This document shows positions 27,299 to 35,603 of a DNA stretch of 64,000 bases, piece by piece. The position numbers and the translations under genes were made by a program. The notes beneath the pieces were generated by a model. That model made no database searches. It saw nothing but the letters and a program-made list of their open reading frames with translations, and had not been told where the DNA came from. The stretch is from Pseudorhodoferax sp. Leaf274 (lineage in GTDB: Bacteria > Pseudomonadota > Gammaproteobacteria > Burkholderiales > Burkholderiaceae_C): positions 288,932-352,931 of the forward strand of contig NZ_LMNA01000001.1 of NCBI RefSeq assembly GCF_001422445.1, given 5' to 3'. Position 1 is the first letter of the stretch; every line of letters starts with the position of its first letter.

Positions 27299-28722
27299 AA
27301 CGCCGCCGCCTGCTCGGCCATGGCGCGCTGGTGCTGCTGCTGGGCGTGACCCATGCGGCGCGCGGCGCCGGCATCGTGGCCGTGCGCGTCTGGCCCGCGC
27401 CGGACTATTCGCGCGTGACCATCGAATCCGATGTGCCGCTGACCACCAAGCAGATCTTCGTGTCCGATCCGCCGCGGCTGGCCGTCGACATCGAGGGCAT
27501 CGACCTGGATGCAGCGCTGCGCGAACTGGTGGGCCGGGTGCGCCCGGACGACCCCAACATCGAGCGCATCCGCGTCGGCCAGAACCAGCCCGGCGTGGTG
27601 CGGCTCGTGATCGACCTCAAGCGCCGGGCCGTGCCCCAGGTGTTCACGCTCAAGCCGGTCGCGGCCTACCAGAACCGCCTGGTGCTCGACCTGTACCCGG
27701 CCGAGGCGGAAGACCCGCTGCAGGCCCTCATCACCGAGCGGCTGCGCGATGTGGACGCCGGCAAGGCACCCGCCGCCGACCCGCTGGACGACCTGATCGC
27801 ACGCCACACCGGCCCCGGCAGCACCAGCGGCCCGGAGCTGCGCGAATCGCCGCCGCCCGGGCGGGTGTTGCCCCTGCCCGGCCCGGACAGCACGGCGCGC
27901 CCGGCATCGCCCGAACTGCCGCACGGCACGCTGGCCGCCGCGCCCGACAAGGCCCCGCCGCGCCCGGCCAAGGCGCCCGCGCCACCGCCCAGCCGCACCG
28001 ACCGCCTCATCATCGTGGCGCTGGACCCGGGACACGGCGGCGAGGACCCCGGCGCCATCGGCCCCAAGGGCACGCGCGAGAAGGACATCGTGCTGCGCGT
28101 GGCGCACAAGCTGCGCGAGCGCATCAACGTGGCCAGCGTCAACGGCAACCCGATGCGCGCCTTTCTCACGCGCGACGCCGATTTCTTCGTGCCGCTGCAG
28201 ACGCGCGTGCAGAAGGCCCGCAACGTGCAGGCCGACCTGTTCATCAGCATCCATGCCGACGCGTTCACCACGCCGGCCGCGCGCGGCGCCAGCGTGTTCG
28301 CGCTGAGCCAACGCGGCGCCACCAGCACGGCCGCGCGCTGGCTGGCCGACAAGGAGAACCAGGCCGACCTGATCGGCGGCGTCAACGTGCAGGCCAAGGA
28401 CCAGCACGTGCAGCGCATGCTGCTGGACATGAGCACCACCGCGCAGATCAACGACAGCCTGAAGCTGGGCAGCGCGGTGCTGGGCGAGATCGGCGGCATG
28501 GCCCGTCTGCACAAGCCGCGCGTGGAGCAGGCGGGCTTTGCGGTGCTGAAGGCGCCCGACATCCCCAGCGTGCTGGTGGAGACGGCCTTCATCAGCAACC
28601 CCGAGGAAGAGGCCCGCCTGCGCAGCGATGCCTACCAGGACGACCTGGCCGAAGCCATCATGCGCGGCATCCGCGCTTACTTCGCCAAGAACCCGCCGCT
28701 GGCGCGCAACCGCACGGTCTGA
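27295..28722 (+). CDS. amiC: N-acetylmuramoyl-L-alanine amidase, AmiC type
   Basis: This periplasmic zinc amidase cleaves septal peptidoglycan during daughter-cell separation. The 475-residue precursor has a signal sequence (KRRRLLGHGALVLLLGVTHAARG), an AMIN domain (about 26-150) for septal targeting, a Pro/Ala-rich linker, and an Amidase_3 domain (about 240-468) with zinc-site motifs DPGHGGEDPGA, SIHADAF and LVETAFISN. The Arg-rich signal start fits Tat or Sec export. In relatives it lies in tsaE-amiC-mutL order; here 3.8 kb separate it from mutL. Confidence 0.95.
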   Translation: MKRRRLLGHGALVLLLGVTHAARGAGIVAVRVWPAPDYSRVTIESDVPLTTKQIFVSDPPRLAVDIEGIDLDAALRELVGRVRPDDPNIERIRVGQNQPGVVRLVIDLKRRAVPQVFTLKPVAAYQNRLVLDLYPAEAEDPLQALITERLRDVDAGKAPAADPLDDLIARHTGPGSTSGPELRESPPPGRVLPLPGPDSTARPASPELPHGTLAAAPDKAPPRPAKAPAPPPSRTDRLIIVALDPGHGGEDPGAIGPKGTREKDIVLRVAHKLRERINVASVNGNPMRAFLTRDADFFVPLQTRVQKARNVQADLFISIHADAFTTPAARGASVFALSQRGATSTAARWLADKENQADLIGGVNVQAKDQHVQRMLLDMSTTAQINDSLKLGSAVLGEIGGMARLHKPRVEQAGFAVLKAPDIPSVLVETAFISNPEEEARLRSDAYQDDLAEAIMRGIRAYFAKNPPLARNRTV

Positions 28723-28840
28723 GCGGCCCTACGCCCGACGCCGGCCGCGGCCTACAGGTGTGCCGCAGGCCCGTGCCTACAGTCATGCCACGGGCCCGCG
28801 GACAACGGGCCTGCCACCACAACAGCACGACGAGGTACAC

Positions 28841-29062
28841 ATGATCAAGACCATCCTGGCCACCACGGCCGCTGCCGTCATCGGCCTGACGGGCTGCGCA
28901 TCCAACCCCAGCGGCGCCCAGGTCGGCACCGGTGTCGGCGCCGTGGCGGGCGGCGTCGTCGGCAACGCTGTGTTCGGCAGCACGCTGGGCACGGTTGGCG
29001 GCGCGGCAGCCGGCGCGCTGGTCGGCAACGAAGTCGGCAAGCGGCGCGACCAGGGCCGCTGA
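28841..29062 (+). CDS. Small glycine-zipper outer-membrane lipoprotein
   Basis: The 73-residue product has a lipoprotein signal with lipobox LTGC (Cys19) and a glycine-zipper segment (GTGVGAVAGGVVGNAV, then GGAAAGALVGNEVGK). Such proteins insert in the outer membrane and resemble SlyB/OsmB-type stress lipoproteins. GAGG lies 6-10 bases before the ATG. It ends before a bidirectional terminator and begins the block inserted between amiC and mutL. Confidence 0.85.
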   Translation: MIKTILATTAAAVIGLTGCASNPSGAQVGTGVGAVAGGVVGNAVFGSTLGTVGGAAAGALVGNEVGKRRDQGR

Positions 29063-29100
29063 GCCACCGGGCCGGGTTCCGCCGTGGACCCCCCACCGAC

Positions 29101-29120
29101 AAGGGCCCTGCGGGGCCCTT
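29101..29120. terminator. Bidirectional intrinsic terminator
   Basis: AAGGGCCC-tgcg-GGGCCCTT is a perfect 8-base stem with a tetraloop, flanked by T-rich bases on the plus strand. It lies 39 bases after the glycine-zipper gene and 32 bases after the convergent small exported gene. Confidence 0.8.
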
Positions 29121-29151
29121 CGTCATTCACGGTGCCGTTGCGCCGCGTCGT

Positions 29152-29403
29152 TCAGGAACCTTCCTGCGGCAGCTTGGCGGACTGGCACTGGATGGCACCG
29201 GCCGCCATGTGGCAGGCGATCGCCCGCCCGGTGGCGGGATCGTGGAACCAGGCCGTGCTGCCACTGCCACTGGACGACACGCCCACCGGCTGGAAACTGG
29301 GGTTGGCGCGGATCTGCGACTGGGCACTGGGCACCATGGTGACCCCCAGTGCGAGGACGGACACCACGGCCAAAGCGATGGCGGGAATGCGGAAACGGGA
29401 CAT
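29152..29403 (-). CDS. Small exported protein of unknown function
   Basis: The 83-residue product starts at an ATG with an ideal Shine-Dalgarno (AAGGAG, 6 bases upstream). It has a signal sequence (MSRFRIPAIALAVVSVLALG, cleavage probably after PSAQS), then a short mature part of about 50 residues. The mature part has a Ser/Gly run, a WFHDPATGRAIACHMAAGAIQCQ stretch and two cysteines that could form a disulfide. I do not recognise the family. Confidence 0.7.
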   Translation of the reverse strand: MSRFRIPAIALAVVSVLALGVTMVPSAQSQIRANPSFQPVGVSSSGSGSTAWFHDPATGRAIACHMAAGAIQCQSAKLPQEGS

Positions 29404-29494
29404 GCAGAGCTCCTTCGGGCCAAAAGCCGCATCATCCCGCAGCGCCGGCGCGCCGGGCGTGACGAGCCGTGTCCGCCGCGTGGTCAGGGCCCGG

Positions 29495-30163
29495 TCAAGG
29501 CGTGGCGGCGCCCGCTGCATCGCGCTCGGCCTGGCGCTTGGCCTTCCAGGCGCCATAGATCGCGATCAGGCCGGGGATGAAGATCATGGCCCAGATGATC
29601 TTGTCCAGGTTGGCCTTGACCCACGGCAGGCCGCCCAGGAAGTAGCCGGCCGTGCAGATGCCCAGCACCCAGATCAGCGCGCCGGCCACGTTGTAGGCCG
29701 TGAACTTGGTGCGGCTCATCTCGGCCACGCCGGCCACGAAGGGCGCGAAGGTGCGGATGAACGGCATGAAGCGCGCCAGGATGATGGTCACGCCGCCGTA
29801 GCGCTCGTAGAACGCATGGGCCTGGTTGAACGCCTTCTTGTTGAAGAAGCGCGAATCCTCCCACTGGAACACCTTGGGCCCGAAATAGCGGCCGATGCTG
29901 TAGTTGCACTGGTCGCCCAGGATGGCCGCCGCGATCAGCACGGCCATGGCGATCGGCAGGCTCATGAGGCCCAGCCCGCACAGCGCGCCGACCACGAACA
30001 GCAGCGAATCGCCGGGCAGGAACGGCATGACCACCACGCCGGTCTCGACGAACACGATCAGGAACAGCAACGCATAGACCCAGGTGCCGTAGTTGCGCAC
30101 GAAGGCCTCCAGGTGGCTGTCCACGTGCAGGATGAAGTCGATCAGAAAGCTCACCAGTTCCAT
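29495..30163 (-). CDS. DedA-family membrane protein
   Basis: The 222-residue protein has the DedA/VTT pattern: PFLPGDSLLFVVGAL near 47-61, GDQCNYSIGRYFGPKVF, then a re-entrant region RFMPFIRTFAPFVAG. DedA proteins move lipids or help keep membrane potential and can affect cationic-peptide resistance. It lies within the block between amiC and mutL and is divergent from the first zinc-ribbon gene. Confidence 0.95.
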   Translation of the reverse strand: MELVSFLIDFILHVDSHLEAFVRNYGTWVYALLFLIVFVETGVVVMPFLPGDSLLFVVGALCGLGLMSLPIAMAVLIAAAILGDQCNYSIGRYFGPKVFQWEDSRFFNKKAFNQAHAFYERYGGVTIILARFMPFIRTFAPFVAGVAEMSRTKFTAYNVAGALIWVLGICTAGYFLGGLPWVKANLDKIIWAMIFIPGLIAIYGAWKAKRQAERDAAGAATP

Positions 30164-30327
30164 GGCGCGGCATTATGGCGGCCCACCCTGGCCCGGCACA
30201 TGACAGGCCGCCGCGCCAGGGGATTTGCGCGGCAACGCATTTGCTAGCATCGGCCCGCCCTGGCGCACGCCGGCCGCGGCCAGCGCCGCCGGCGCACCGC
30301 GGCGCCCCTCCATCCCGCTGTTTCCAT

Positions 30328-31314
30328 TTGTCCAAGACCTGCCCCGCATGCGGCACCGGCAACCGGCCCATCGCCAGGTTCTGCAGGAAGTGCGCAACGC
30401 CGCTGGAGCCGACCGCCCCCGCGGCCGGTGCCGCCGTGCGCGCTGCGCCCCTCGCCCCGCAGCCGGCCGCCCGCACCGCCTGCGCGGCGTGCGGCAAGCC
30501 CAACCGGGCCGGCGCGCGCTTTTGCCGCAGCTGCGGCAAGGCCATCGGTGCGGCAGCCCAGGCGGCCACCGTGCCTGCCGTGTCCACGGAGTCCGTGGCC
30601 CGCCACGCGCCCGTGGCGCCCAGGCTGGTCCAGGCCGACCGGCAGCGCGACATCCCGGCGCCGCGCCCGGACGCGACGCCCGACGGACAACCGGACCGCA
30701 CGCCAGCCGCGGCCGCACCGCCGCGGCATCGCCCCGTCACCCCGTGGCTGCTGCTGGTGCTGGTGCTCGTGGCGGCGTTCCTGTGGTGGCAGCGCGACCC
30801 TGCGCCAGCACCCGCGCCCGCCGCGCCGCCCGCGGCCGAGCCGGTGGAAGAGTTCCTGACCGAGCCGCGCCCCCTGCCACCCGAGACCCCAACCGAGATC
30901 CCGCCCGCCCAGCCCGAAGCGCCAGCGGCCGAGCCACCGGCAACGCCCGCGGCCTCCGGGCCGGCCCCGGCGCCCGCCCCCACGCCCGAACGCGCCCGGC
31001 CGCAGCCCGCGCCTGCCCTGCCGGCGGCCAGCGCCGCCCAGGCCGCCCCCACGCCGCCGGCCGCGCCCGCCGCCGTCTACACTGCGCCCCCGCCCGCCAG
31101 CCCGCAGCCGCCGCCACAGCCGCCGCGCAAGGCCGCTGCCGCGCCCAGCCCGGAGACCGTCTGCGCCGACAGCACCGGGCTCGGCCGCTCGCTGTGCATC
31201 GGCGTGCAGTGCTTCAAATCCGAATTCCGCCGGCACCCGACCTGCGTGCGGCTGGAAAATGAGGCCCGCGAGCGCCGCCAGCGCGAAATAGACCAGGGCC
31301 TGGTCGGCGGCTAG
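30328..31314 (+). CDS. Double zinc-ribbon, single-span membrane protein of unknown function
   Basis: The protein carries two zinc ribbons at its N-terminus (CPACG...FCRKC at about 5-22, and CAACG...FCRSC at about 56-73) and one membrane helix (PWLLLVLVLVAAFLWW, about 148-163). A Pro/Ala-rich stretch of about 130 residues follows, then a short C-terminal domain with four cysteines (VCADSTGLGRSLCIGVQCF, TCVRLE). The ribbons would be cytoplasmic and the tail periplasmic. The TTG start is uncertain: no Shine-Dalgarno is visible and the frame is open to 30175. It precedes another zinc-ribbon membrane gene by 38 bases. The function is unknown. Confidence 0.7.
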   Translation: MSKTCPACGTGNRPIARFCRKCATPLEPTAPAAGAAVRAAPLAPQPAARTACAACGKPNRAGARFCRSCGKAIGAAAQAATVPAVSTESVARHAPVAPRLVQADRQRDIPAPRPDATPDGQPDRTPAAAAPPRHRPVTPWLLLVLVLVAAFLWWQRDPAPAPAPAAPPAAEPVEEFLTEPRPLPPETPTEIPPAQPEAPAAEPPATPAASGPAPAPAPTPERARPQPAPALPAASAAQAAPTPPAAPAAVYTAPPPASPQPPPQPPRKAAAAPSPETVCADSTGLGRSLCIGVQCFKSEFRRHPTCVRLENEARERRQREIDQGLVGG

Positions 31315-31352
31315 CCGGCCGCGCCGCAGCAACCACCAGGAGAATCCACCCC

Positions 31353-32438
31353 GTGCTTTCCCAACAAGTCAAGGACAGCAGCAGCCTCGTCGACAGCATC
31401 GACGCCATGCGCAACTGGCGCGCCCTCGTGCTGCTGCTGGTGACCCTGGTCGCTGGCGCCGTGGTCATGGGCCTGGGCACGCTGCTGGCCGGGGTCAGCT
31501 ATGTGTTCGTCGCGCTGTTCGCCGTGGCCGCCTACACCGTGCTGTTCTATGGCTTCAACGCCGCCGGCGTGATGCTGATGGACGAGGCCCATGGCCAGCG
31601 CTCGCGCTCCATCGTCGACGCGGTCGTGCATTCGCTGACCCATTCGCACCGCCTGCTGCTGGTCTACCTGTGGATCGCCGGCCTGTACCTGGCGGGCGTG
31701 CTGCTGCTGGTGGTGGTGCTGTTCGTGTGCAAGCTGCCGCTGCTGGGGCCGTTGCTGTATGCCTTCGTCTTCCCGGTGGCCGTGGTGCTGACCGGCGTAG
31801 CGCTGTTCGCCTTGCCGATGGTGGTGTTCCCGCTGTCGGCCCCGTCGGTCTGGAACGGGGCGACGGCGATGGAATGCATGAGCCAGCTGATCGCCATCGC
31901 GCGCCGCCGGCTCGGCATGGTGCTGCTGCTGATGCTGGTGGTGTCCTTCATCGCCGGCCTCATCGGGCTGCTGATCGGCACCATCCTGTTCGGCGGCGTG
32001 GCCATCACGGCCGGGCTGTCGGCGCCCATCGTGGGCAACATGGACATGGGCAGCTTCGGCATGGGCAGCGGCGGCGCGCACGCGGCTGCGGCAGGCTTCG
32101 GCAGCGGCGTGCTGTTCGCCGCCGCCTTCACGCTGCCGGGCCTGGTCTACCTGCGCGGCGTGAGCGCCGTCTACCTGCGCGCGCTGGACGGGCTGGACCT
32201 GGCCGCCGAGCAGGCCCATGTGGATGCCCACCTGGCCTATGCCGTCGACAAGGCGCGCGGCATGCAGGAGCAGGCCCAGGCGCGCGCCCAGCGCGTGGCC
32301 GAGCGCGCCCGCGCCGCGGCCGCCAGTGCCGCGCAGCCCGCCGAGCCGCCGCGCCCGCCAGCCACATGCCCCAACTGCGGCACCAACGTGCGTGCCAGCG
32401 ACACCCAGTGCGCCGCCTGCGGCCATCCGCTGAAATGA
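31353..32438 (+). CDS. Multi-span membrane protein with C-terminal zinc ribbon
   Basis: The 361-residue protein starts at GTG with AGGAG 10 bases upstream. It has about five to six hydrophobic segments (24-50, 52-75, 103-128, 132-158, 190-215 and 245-262) and a Gly/Met-rich loop (MDMGSFGMGSGG). An Ala/Arg-rich helical stretch follows, and the protein ends in a zinc ribbon (CPNCG...CAACG). Its stop overlaps the ATG of the mini-ORF before mutL. With its neighbour it forms a zinc-ribbon membrane pair inserted in the amiC-mutL interval. The function is unknown. Confidence 0.82.
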   Translation: MLSQQVKDSSSLVDSIDAMRNWRALVLLLVTLVAGAVVMGLGTLLAGVSYVFVALFAVAAYTVLFYGFNAAGVMLMDEAHGQRSRSIVDAVVHSLTHSHRLLLVYLWIAGLYLAGVLLLVVVLFVCKLPLLGPLLYAFVFPVAVVLTGVALFALPMVVFPLSAPSVWNGATAMECMSQLIAIARRRLGMVLLLMLVVSFIAGLIGLLIGTILFGGVAITAGLSAPIVGNMDMGSFGMGSGGAHAAAAGFGSGVLFAAAFTLPGLVYLRGVSAVYLRALDGLDLAAEQAHVDAHLAYAVDKARGMQEQAQARAQRVAERARAAAASAAQPAEPPRPPATCPNCGTNVRASDTQCAACGHPLK

Positions 32439-32524
32439 CGCCCCCCACGCTCATCACTTCGTGTATCGCTGCCCCCCGAGGGGGCGCTTCAGCGCCTTCG
32501 GGCGGCCGGGCGGCGCTGAAATGA
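32435..32524 (+). CDS. Bridging mini-ORF before mutL (29 codons)
   Basis: The ATG overlaps the stop of the zinc-ribbon gene (ATGA) and the TGA overlaps the mutL ATG (ATGA). It contains a hairpin-forming GCCCCCCGAGGGGGC and the core shared with the tsaE/amiC spacer. The peptide has IAAP-x2-GASAPSG-x-RA in the same frame as the other copy. mutL has no Shine-Dalgarno, so ribosomes arriving through this frame could start mutL. This is inference from layout. Confidence 0.5.
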   Translation: MTPPTLITSCIAAPRGGASAPSGGRAALK

Positions 32525-34434
32525 GCACCGAACGCCGCCAGATCCGCGAACTGCCCGACGAGCTGATCAGCCAGATCGCCGCGGGCGAGGTGGTCGAGCG
32601 CCCGGCCTCGGTGGTGCGCGAGCTGGTCGACAACGCGCTGGACGCCGGCGCGCGCCAAGTGGTGCTGCGCCTGCTCGCCGGCGGCGTGCGCCTGATCGCC
32701 GTGGAGGACGACGGCACCGGCATTCCCATGGCCGACCTGCCGCTCGCACTCAAGCGCCATGCCACGAGCAAGATCGGCAACCTGCAGGAACTCGAGAGCG
32801 TGGCCACCATGGGCTTTCGCGGCGAGGCGCTGGCGGCGATCAATTCGGTGTCCGACATGGCGATCGCCTCGCGCACCGCGGAGCAGCCGCACGCCATGCT
32901 GCTGGACGGGCGCACCGGCGAGATGAAGCCGGTGGCGCGCGCCGTCGGCACCACGGTGGAGGTCAAGGAACTGTTCTTCAGCACGCCGGCGCGGCGCAAG
33001 TTCCTCAAGACCGACGCGACCGAGCTGGCCCACTGCATCGAGGCCGTGCGCCGCCACGCGCTGGCGCGGCCCGACGTGGGCTTTGCCATCTGGCACGAGG
33101 GCAAGCTCGTCGAGCAGTGGCGCGCCGCGCCCGACAGCGACGACGCCGGCATGGACCAGCGCCTGGCCGACGTGCTGGGCGAGGACTTCTGCGAGCGCTC
33201 GGTGCTGGTGGACTACCGCAGCAGCGCGCAGTCCGAAGCCGGCGGCCCGCTGATCCGCGTGCGTGGCCGTGCCGGCATCCCGGACGCGGCACGCGCGCGC
33301 GGCGACCACCAGTTCGCCTACGTCAACGGCCGCTTCGTGCGCGACAAGGTGCTCGCGCACGGCGCGCGCAGCGCCTACGAGGACGTGCTGCACGGCCAGC
33401 GCCAGCCGGTCTACGCGCTCTACGTGGACATGGACCCCACCCGGGTGGACGTGAACGTGCACCCGACCAAGATCGAGGTGCGCTTTCGCGACAGCCGCGA
33501 GGTGCACCAGGCCGTGCGCCGCGCCATCGACCAGGCGCTGGCAACGCCGCGCGCCGCGCTGGCCCAGACCGCGCCGCAGCTGCCCCTGCCGGTGCCGGCC
33601 ACGGTGGTGCCGCCGTGGCAGCAGCCGTCGATGGCCTTTGCCGAGCGCGCACCGGCCGCCGATTTCACGCCCTGGAGCCCGGCCCCCGCCTCCCGCGTGG
33701 CCGAGCCGGCCCCGCGCTGGGCACCCGATTTCGCTGCAGATACCGGAGCCGAAGCCGAAGCCACCACCGTCCTGGCCGAGCGCACCACCGACGGCGTCCG
33801 TGCCCCGCCCGCGCCGGTGGCGGTGCAGCCCGCGCCGGCAGACATGCCGGCCTGGCCGCTGGGCCGCGCACTGGCGCAGCTGCAGGGCATCTACATCCTG
33901 GCCGAGAACCAGCAGGGCCTGGTGGTTGTGGACATGCATGCCGCGCACGAACGCATCGTGTACGAACGGCTCAAGGCCCAGGCGGATGACGCCGCCATGG
34001 CGAGCCAGCCACTGCTGATCCCCGCCACCTTCGCCGCCACGCCGACCGAGCTGGCCACCGCCGAGGCCCATGCCGAGACACTGTCCACGCTGGGCCTGGA
34101 CGTCGCGCCGTTCTCGGCCCGCACGCTGGCCGTGCGCGCCGTGCCGGCCAGCCTGGCCCAGGGCGACGCCGTGGCCCTGGCCCGCAGCGTGCTGGCCGAG
34201 CTGGCCCAGCACGACGCCAGCGGCGTGGTCGAGCGCGCCCGCAACGAATTGCTGGCGACCATGGCCTGCCACGGCGCAGTGCGCGCCAACCGCCGGCTGA
34301 CGCTGGAGGAGATGAACGGCCTCTTGCGCCAGATGGAGGCCACCGAGCGCTCCGACCAGTGCAACCACGGCCGGCCGACCTGGCGCCAGATCAGCGTGCG
34401 GGAACTCGACCAGCTGTTCCTGCGGGGGAGATGA
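32521..34434 (+). CDS. mutL: MutL, DNA mismatch-repair protein
   Basis: MutL links mismatch recognition by MutS to strand removal. The 637-residue protein has the GHKL ATPase N-terminus (ELVDNALDAGA, DDGTGIP, KRHATSKI, GFRGEAL), the transducer domain to about 335, a Pro/Ala-rich linker, and the dimerisation domain. The C-terminus carries DMHAAHERIVYE, CNHGRP and a terminal FLR, close to the metal-binding motifs of endonuclease-type MutL and unlike E. coli MutL. It is separated from amiC and miaA, its usual neighbours, by inserted genes. Confidence 0.97.
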   Translation: MSTERRQIRELPDELISQIAAGEVVERPASVVRELVDNALDAGARQVVLRLLAGGVRLIAVEDDGTGIPMADLPLALKRHATSKIGNLQELESVATMGFRGEALAAINSVSDMAIASRTAEQPHAMLLDGRTGEMKPVARAVGTTVEVKELFFSTPARRKFLKTDATELAHCIEAVRRHALARPDVGFAIWHEGKLVEQWRAAPDSDDAGMDQRLADVLGEDFCERSVLVDYRSSAQSEAGGPLIRVRGRAGIPDAARARGDHQFAYVNGRFVRDKVLAHGARSAYEDVLHGQRQPVYALYVDMDPTRVDVNVHPTKIEVRFRDSREVHQAVRRAIDQALATPRAALAQTAPQLPLPVPATVVPPWQQPSMAFAERAPAADFTPWSPAPASRVAEPAPRWAPDFAADTGAEAEATTVLAERTTDGVRAPPAPVAVQPAPADMPAWPLGRALAQLQGIYILAENQQGLVVVDMHAAHERIVYERLKAQADDAAMASQPLLIPATFAATPTELATAEAHAETLSTLGLDVAPFSARTLAVRAVPASLAQGDAVALARSVLAELAQHDASGVVERARNELLATMACHGAVRANRRLTLEEMNGLLRQMEATERSDQCNHGRPTWRQISVRELDQLFLRGR

Positions 34435-34514
34435 ACGGCGCTGCGCTCTGGCCCTGATCGTGCTTGCGCTGCGTAGGATTGAACTTACGCCGCCCACCGA
34501 AGTCAGTGCCTGCC

Positions 34515-35405
34515 ATGCGCCGCCTTTCCCTGATCGCCCTGCTGAGCTCCGTGCTGGCCCTGGCCACGGTATCGGGCTGCAGCCTTCTCGACGAACGCCA
34601 GCGTGACTGGATCTTCCAGCCCGGTGACCGAGCCTGGGGCGGCAGCGCCGCCAGCGCCGAGGGCATGGAGGAGGTGTGGATCCCGTTCGACTCGCGGGTC
34701 TCCAACGAGCCGGTGCGCCTGCACGGCCTGTGGCTGGAGAGCGAACCGGCGCTGCACACCGGCGCCTCGCAGGCGCCCATCCTGCTCTACCTGCACGGCG
34801 CGCGCTGGAACGTGCAGGGCTCGGCGCCGCGCATGCGCGCCATGCAGGAGCTGGGCTTCTCGGTGCTGGCCATCGACTACCGCGGCTTCGGCAAGAGCAC
34901 GGCCGAACTGCCCTCGGAAGACCGCGCGTTCGAGGACGCCCGTGCGGCCTGGGACTGGCTGGCGGCGCGCTACCCCGACCGCCCGCGTTACATCTTCGGC
35001 CATTCGCTGGGCGGCGCCATCGCGATCGACCTGGCATCCAAGGTCGACGACGAGCGCGGTGTGCTGGTCGAGGGCACCTTCACCTCCATTCCCGAGGTCG
35101 CGGCCAGCATGAAGTGGGGCTGGCTGCCGATCGGCTGGCTCATCACCCAGCGCATGGAGTCGATCCGCAAGGTGCCGCACATCGGCGCACCGCTGCTGGT
35201 GGTGCACGGCTCGGACGACAGCCTGATCAAGCCTGACCTGGGCCGGCGCCTGTACGAGGCCGCCCAGGAGCCCAAGGCCTTCGTCGTGGTCGAGGGCGGC
35301 ACGCACCACAACACCATCATGCGCGGCCAGGCCCAATACCGCATGGCCCTGCGCAAGCTGTTCGGCTGGCCCACCGCCAGCACCATGGCCCAGGCTGGCG
35401 GATAG
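34515..35405 (+). CDS. Alpha/beta-hydrolase lipoprotein
   Basis: The 296-residue product has a lipoprotein signal (MRRLSLIALLSSVLALATVSGC, Cys22) and a serine-hydrolase fold: oxyanion region LYLHGARWN, nucleophile in GHSLGG, aspartate in VHGSDDSLIKP and histidine in EGGTHHN. It resembles the BEM46-like family of membrane-anchored hydrolases; the substrate is unknown. It follows mutL by 80 bases, and a hairpin spanning its stop codon terminates the unit. Confidence 0.88.
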   Translation: MRRLSLIALLSSVLALATVSGCSLLDERQRDWIFQPGDRAWGGSAASAEGMEEVWIPFDSRVSNEPVRLHGLWLESEPALHTGASQAPILLYLHGARWNVQGSAPRMRAMQELGFSVLAIDYRGFGKSTAELPSEDRAFEDARAAWDWLAARYPDRPRYIFGHSLGGAIAIDLASKVDDERGVLVEGTFTSIPEVAASMKWGWLPIGWLITQRMESIRKVPHIGAPLLVVHGSDDSLIKPDLGRRLYEAAQEPKAFVVVEGGTHHNTIMRGQAQYRMALRKLFGWPTASTMAQAGG

Positions 35406-35415
35406 CGCCAGCCTG
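35391..35415 (+). terminator. Hairpin terminator spanning the hydrolase stop codon
   Basis: CAGGCTGGCG (35391-35400) and CGCCAGCCTG (35406-35415) form a perfect 10-base stem. The 5-base loop GATAG contains the TAG stop. The sequence AGTGTTGTACTTT follows. Confidence 0.7.
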
Positions 35416-35462
35416 AGTGTTGTACTTTCGCTCAGCCCTGGGCGGCGGGGCCAGCGGATACA

Positions 35463-35488
35463 TACACAGGGTGCGCCCATGCCCATAA
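35463..35488 (+). promoter_or_regulatory. Possible FliA (sigma-28) promoter of the chemoreceptor gene
   Basis: TACA (35463-35466), 14 bases, then GCCCATAA (35481-35488) resembles the flagellar/chemotaxis pattern TAAA-N15-GCCGATAA, with one mismatch in each half. It lies 116 bases before the receptor start. Confidence 0.4.
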
Positions 35489-35603
35489 TCGGCGCACCAT
35501 TGGCTACCCGAAGGCTTGTTGTGCACCACAAACAAACACACAGCTGCACCGCGCCCACCCTGCCGCACGGCAGTGGGCATGTCCGTGCCACCGGGAGGGC
35601 CGC

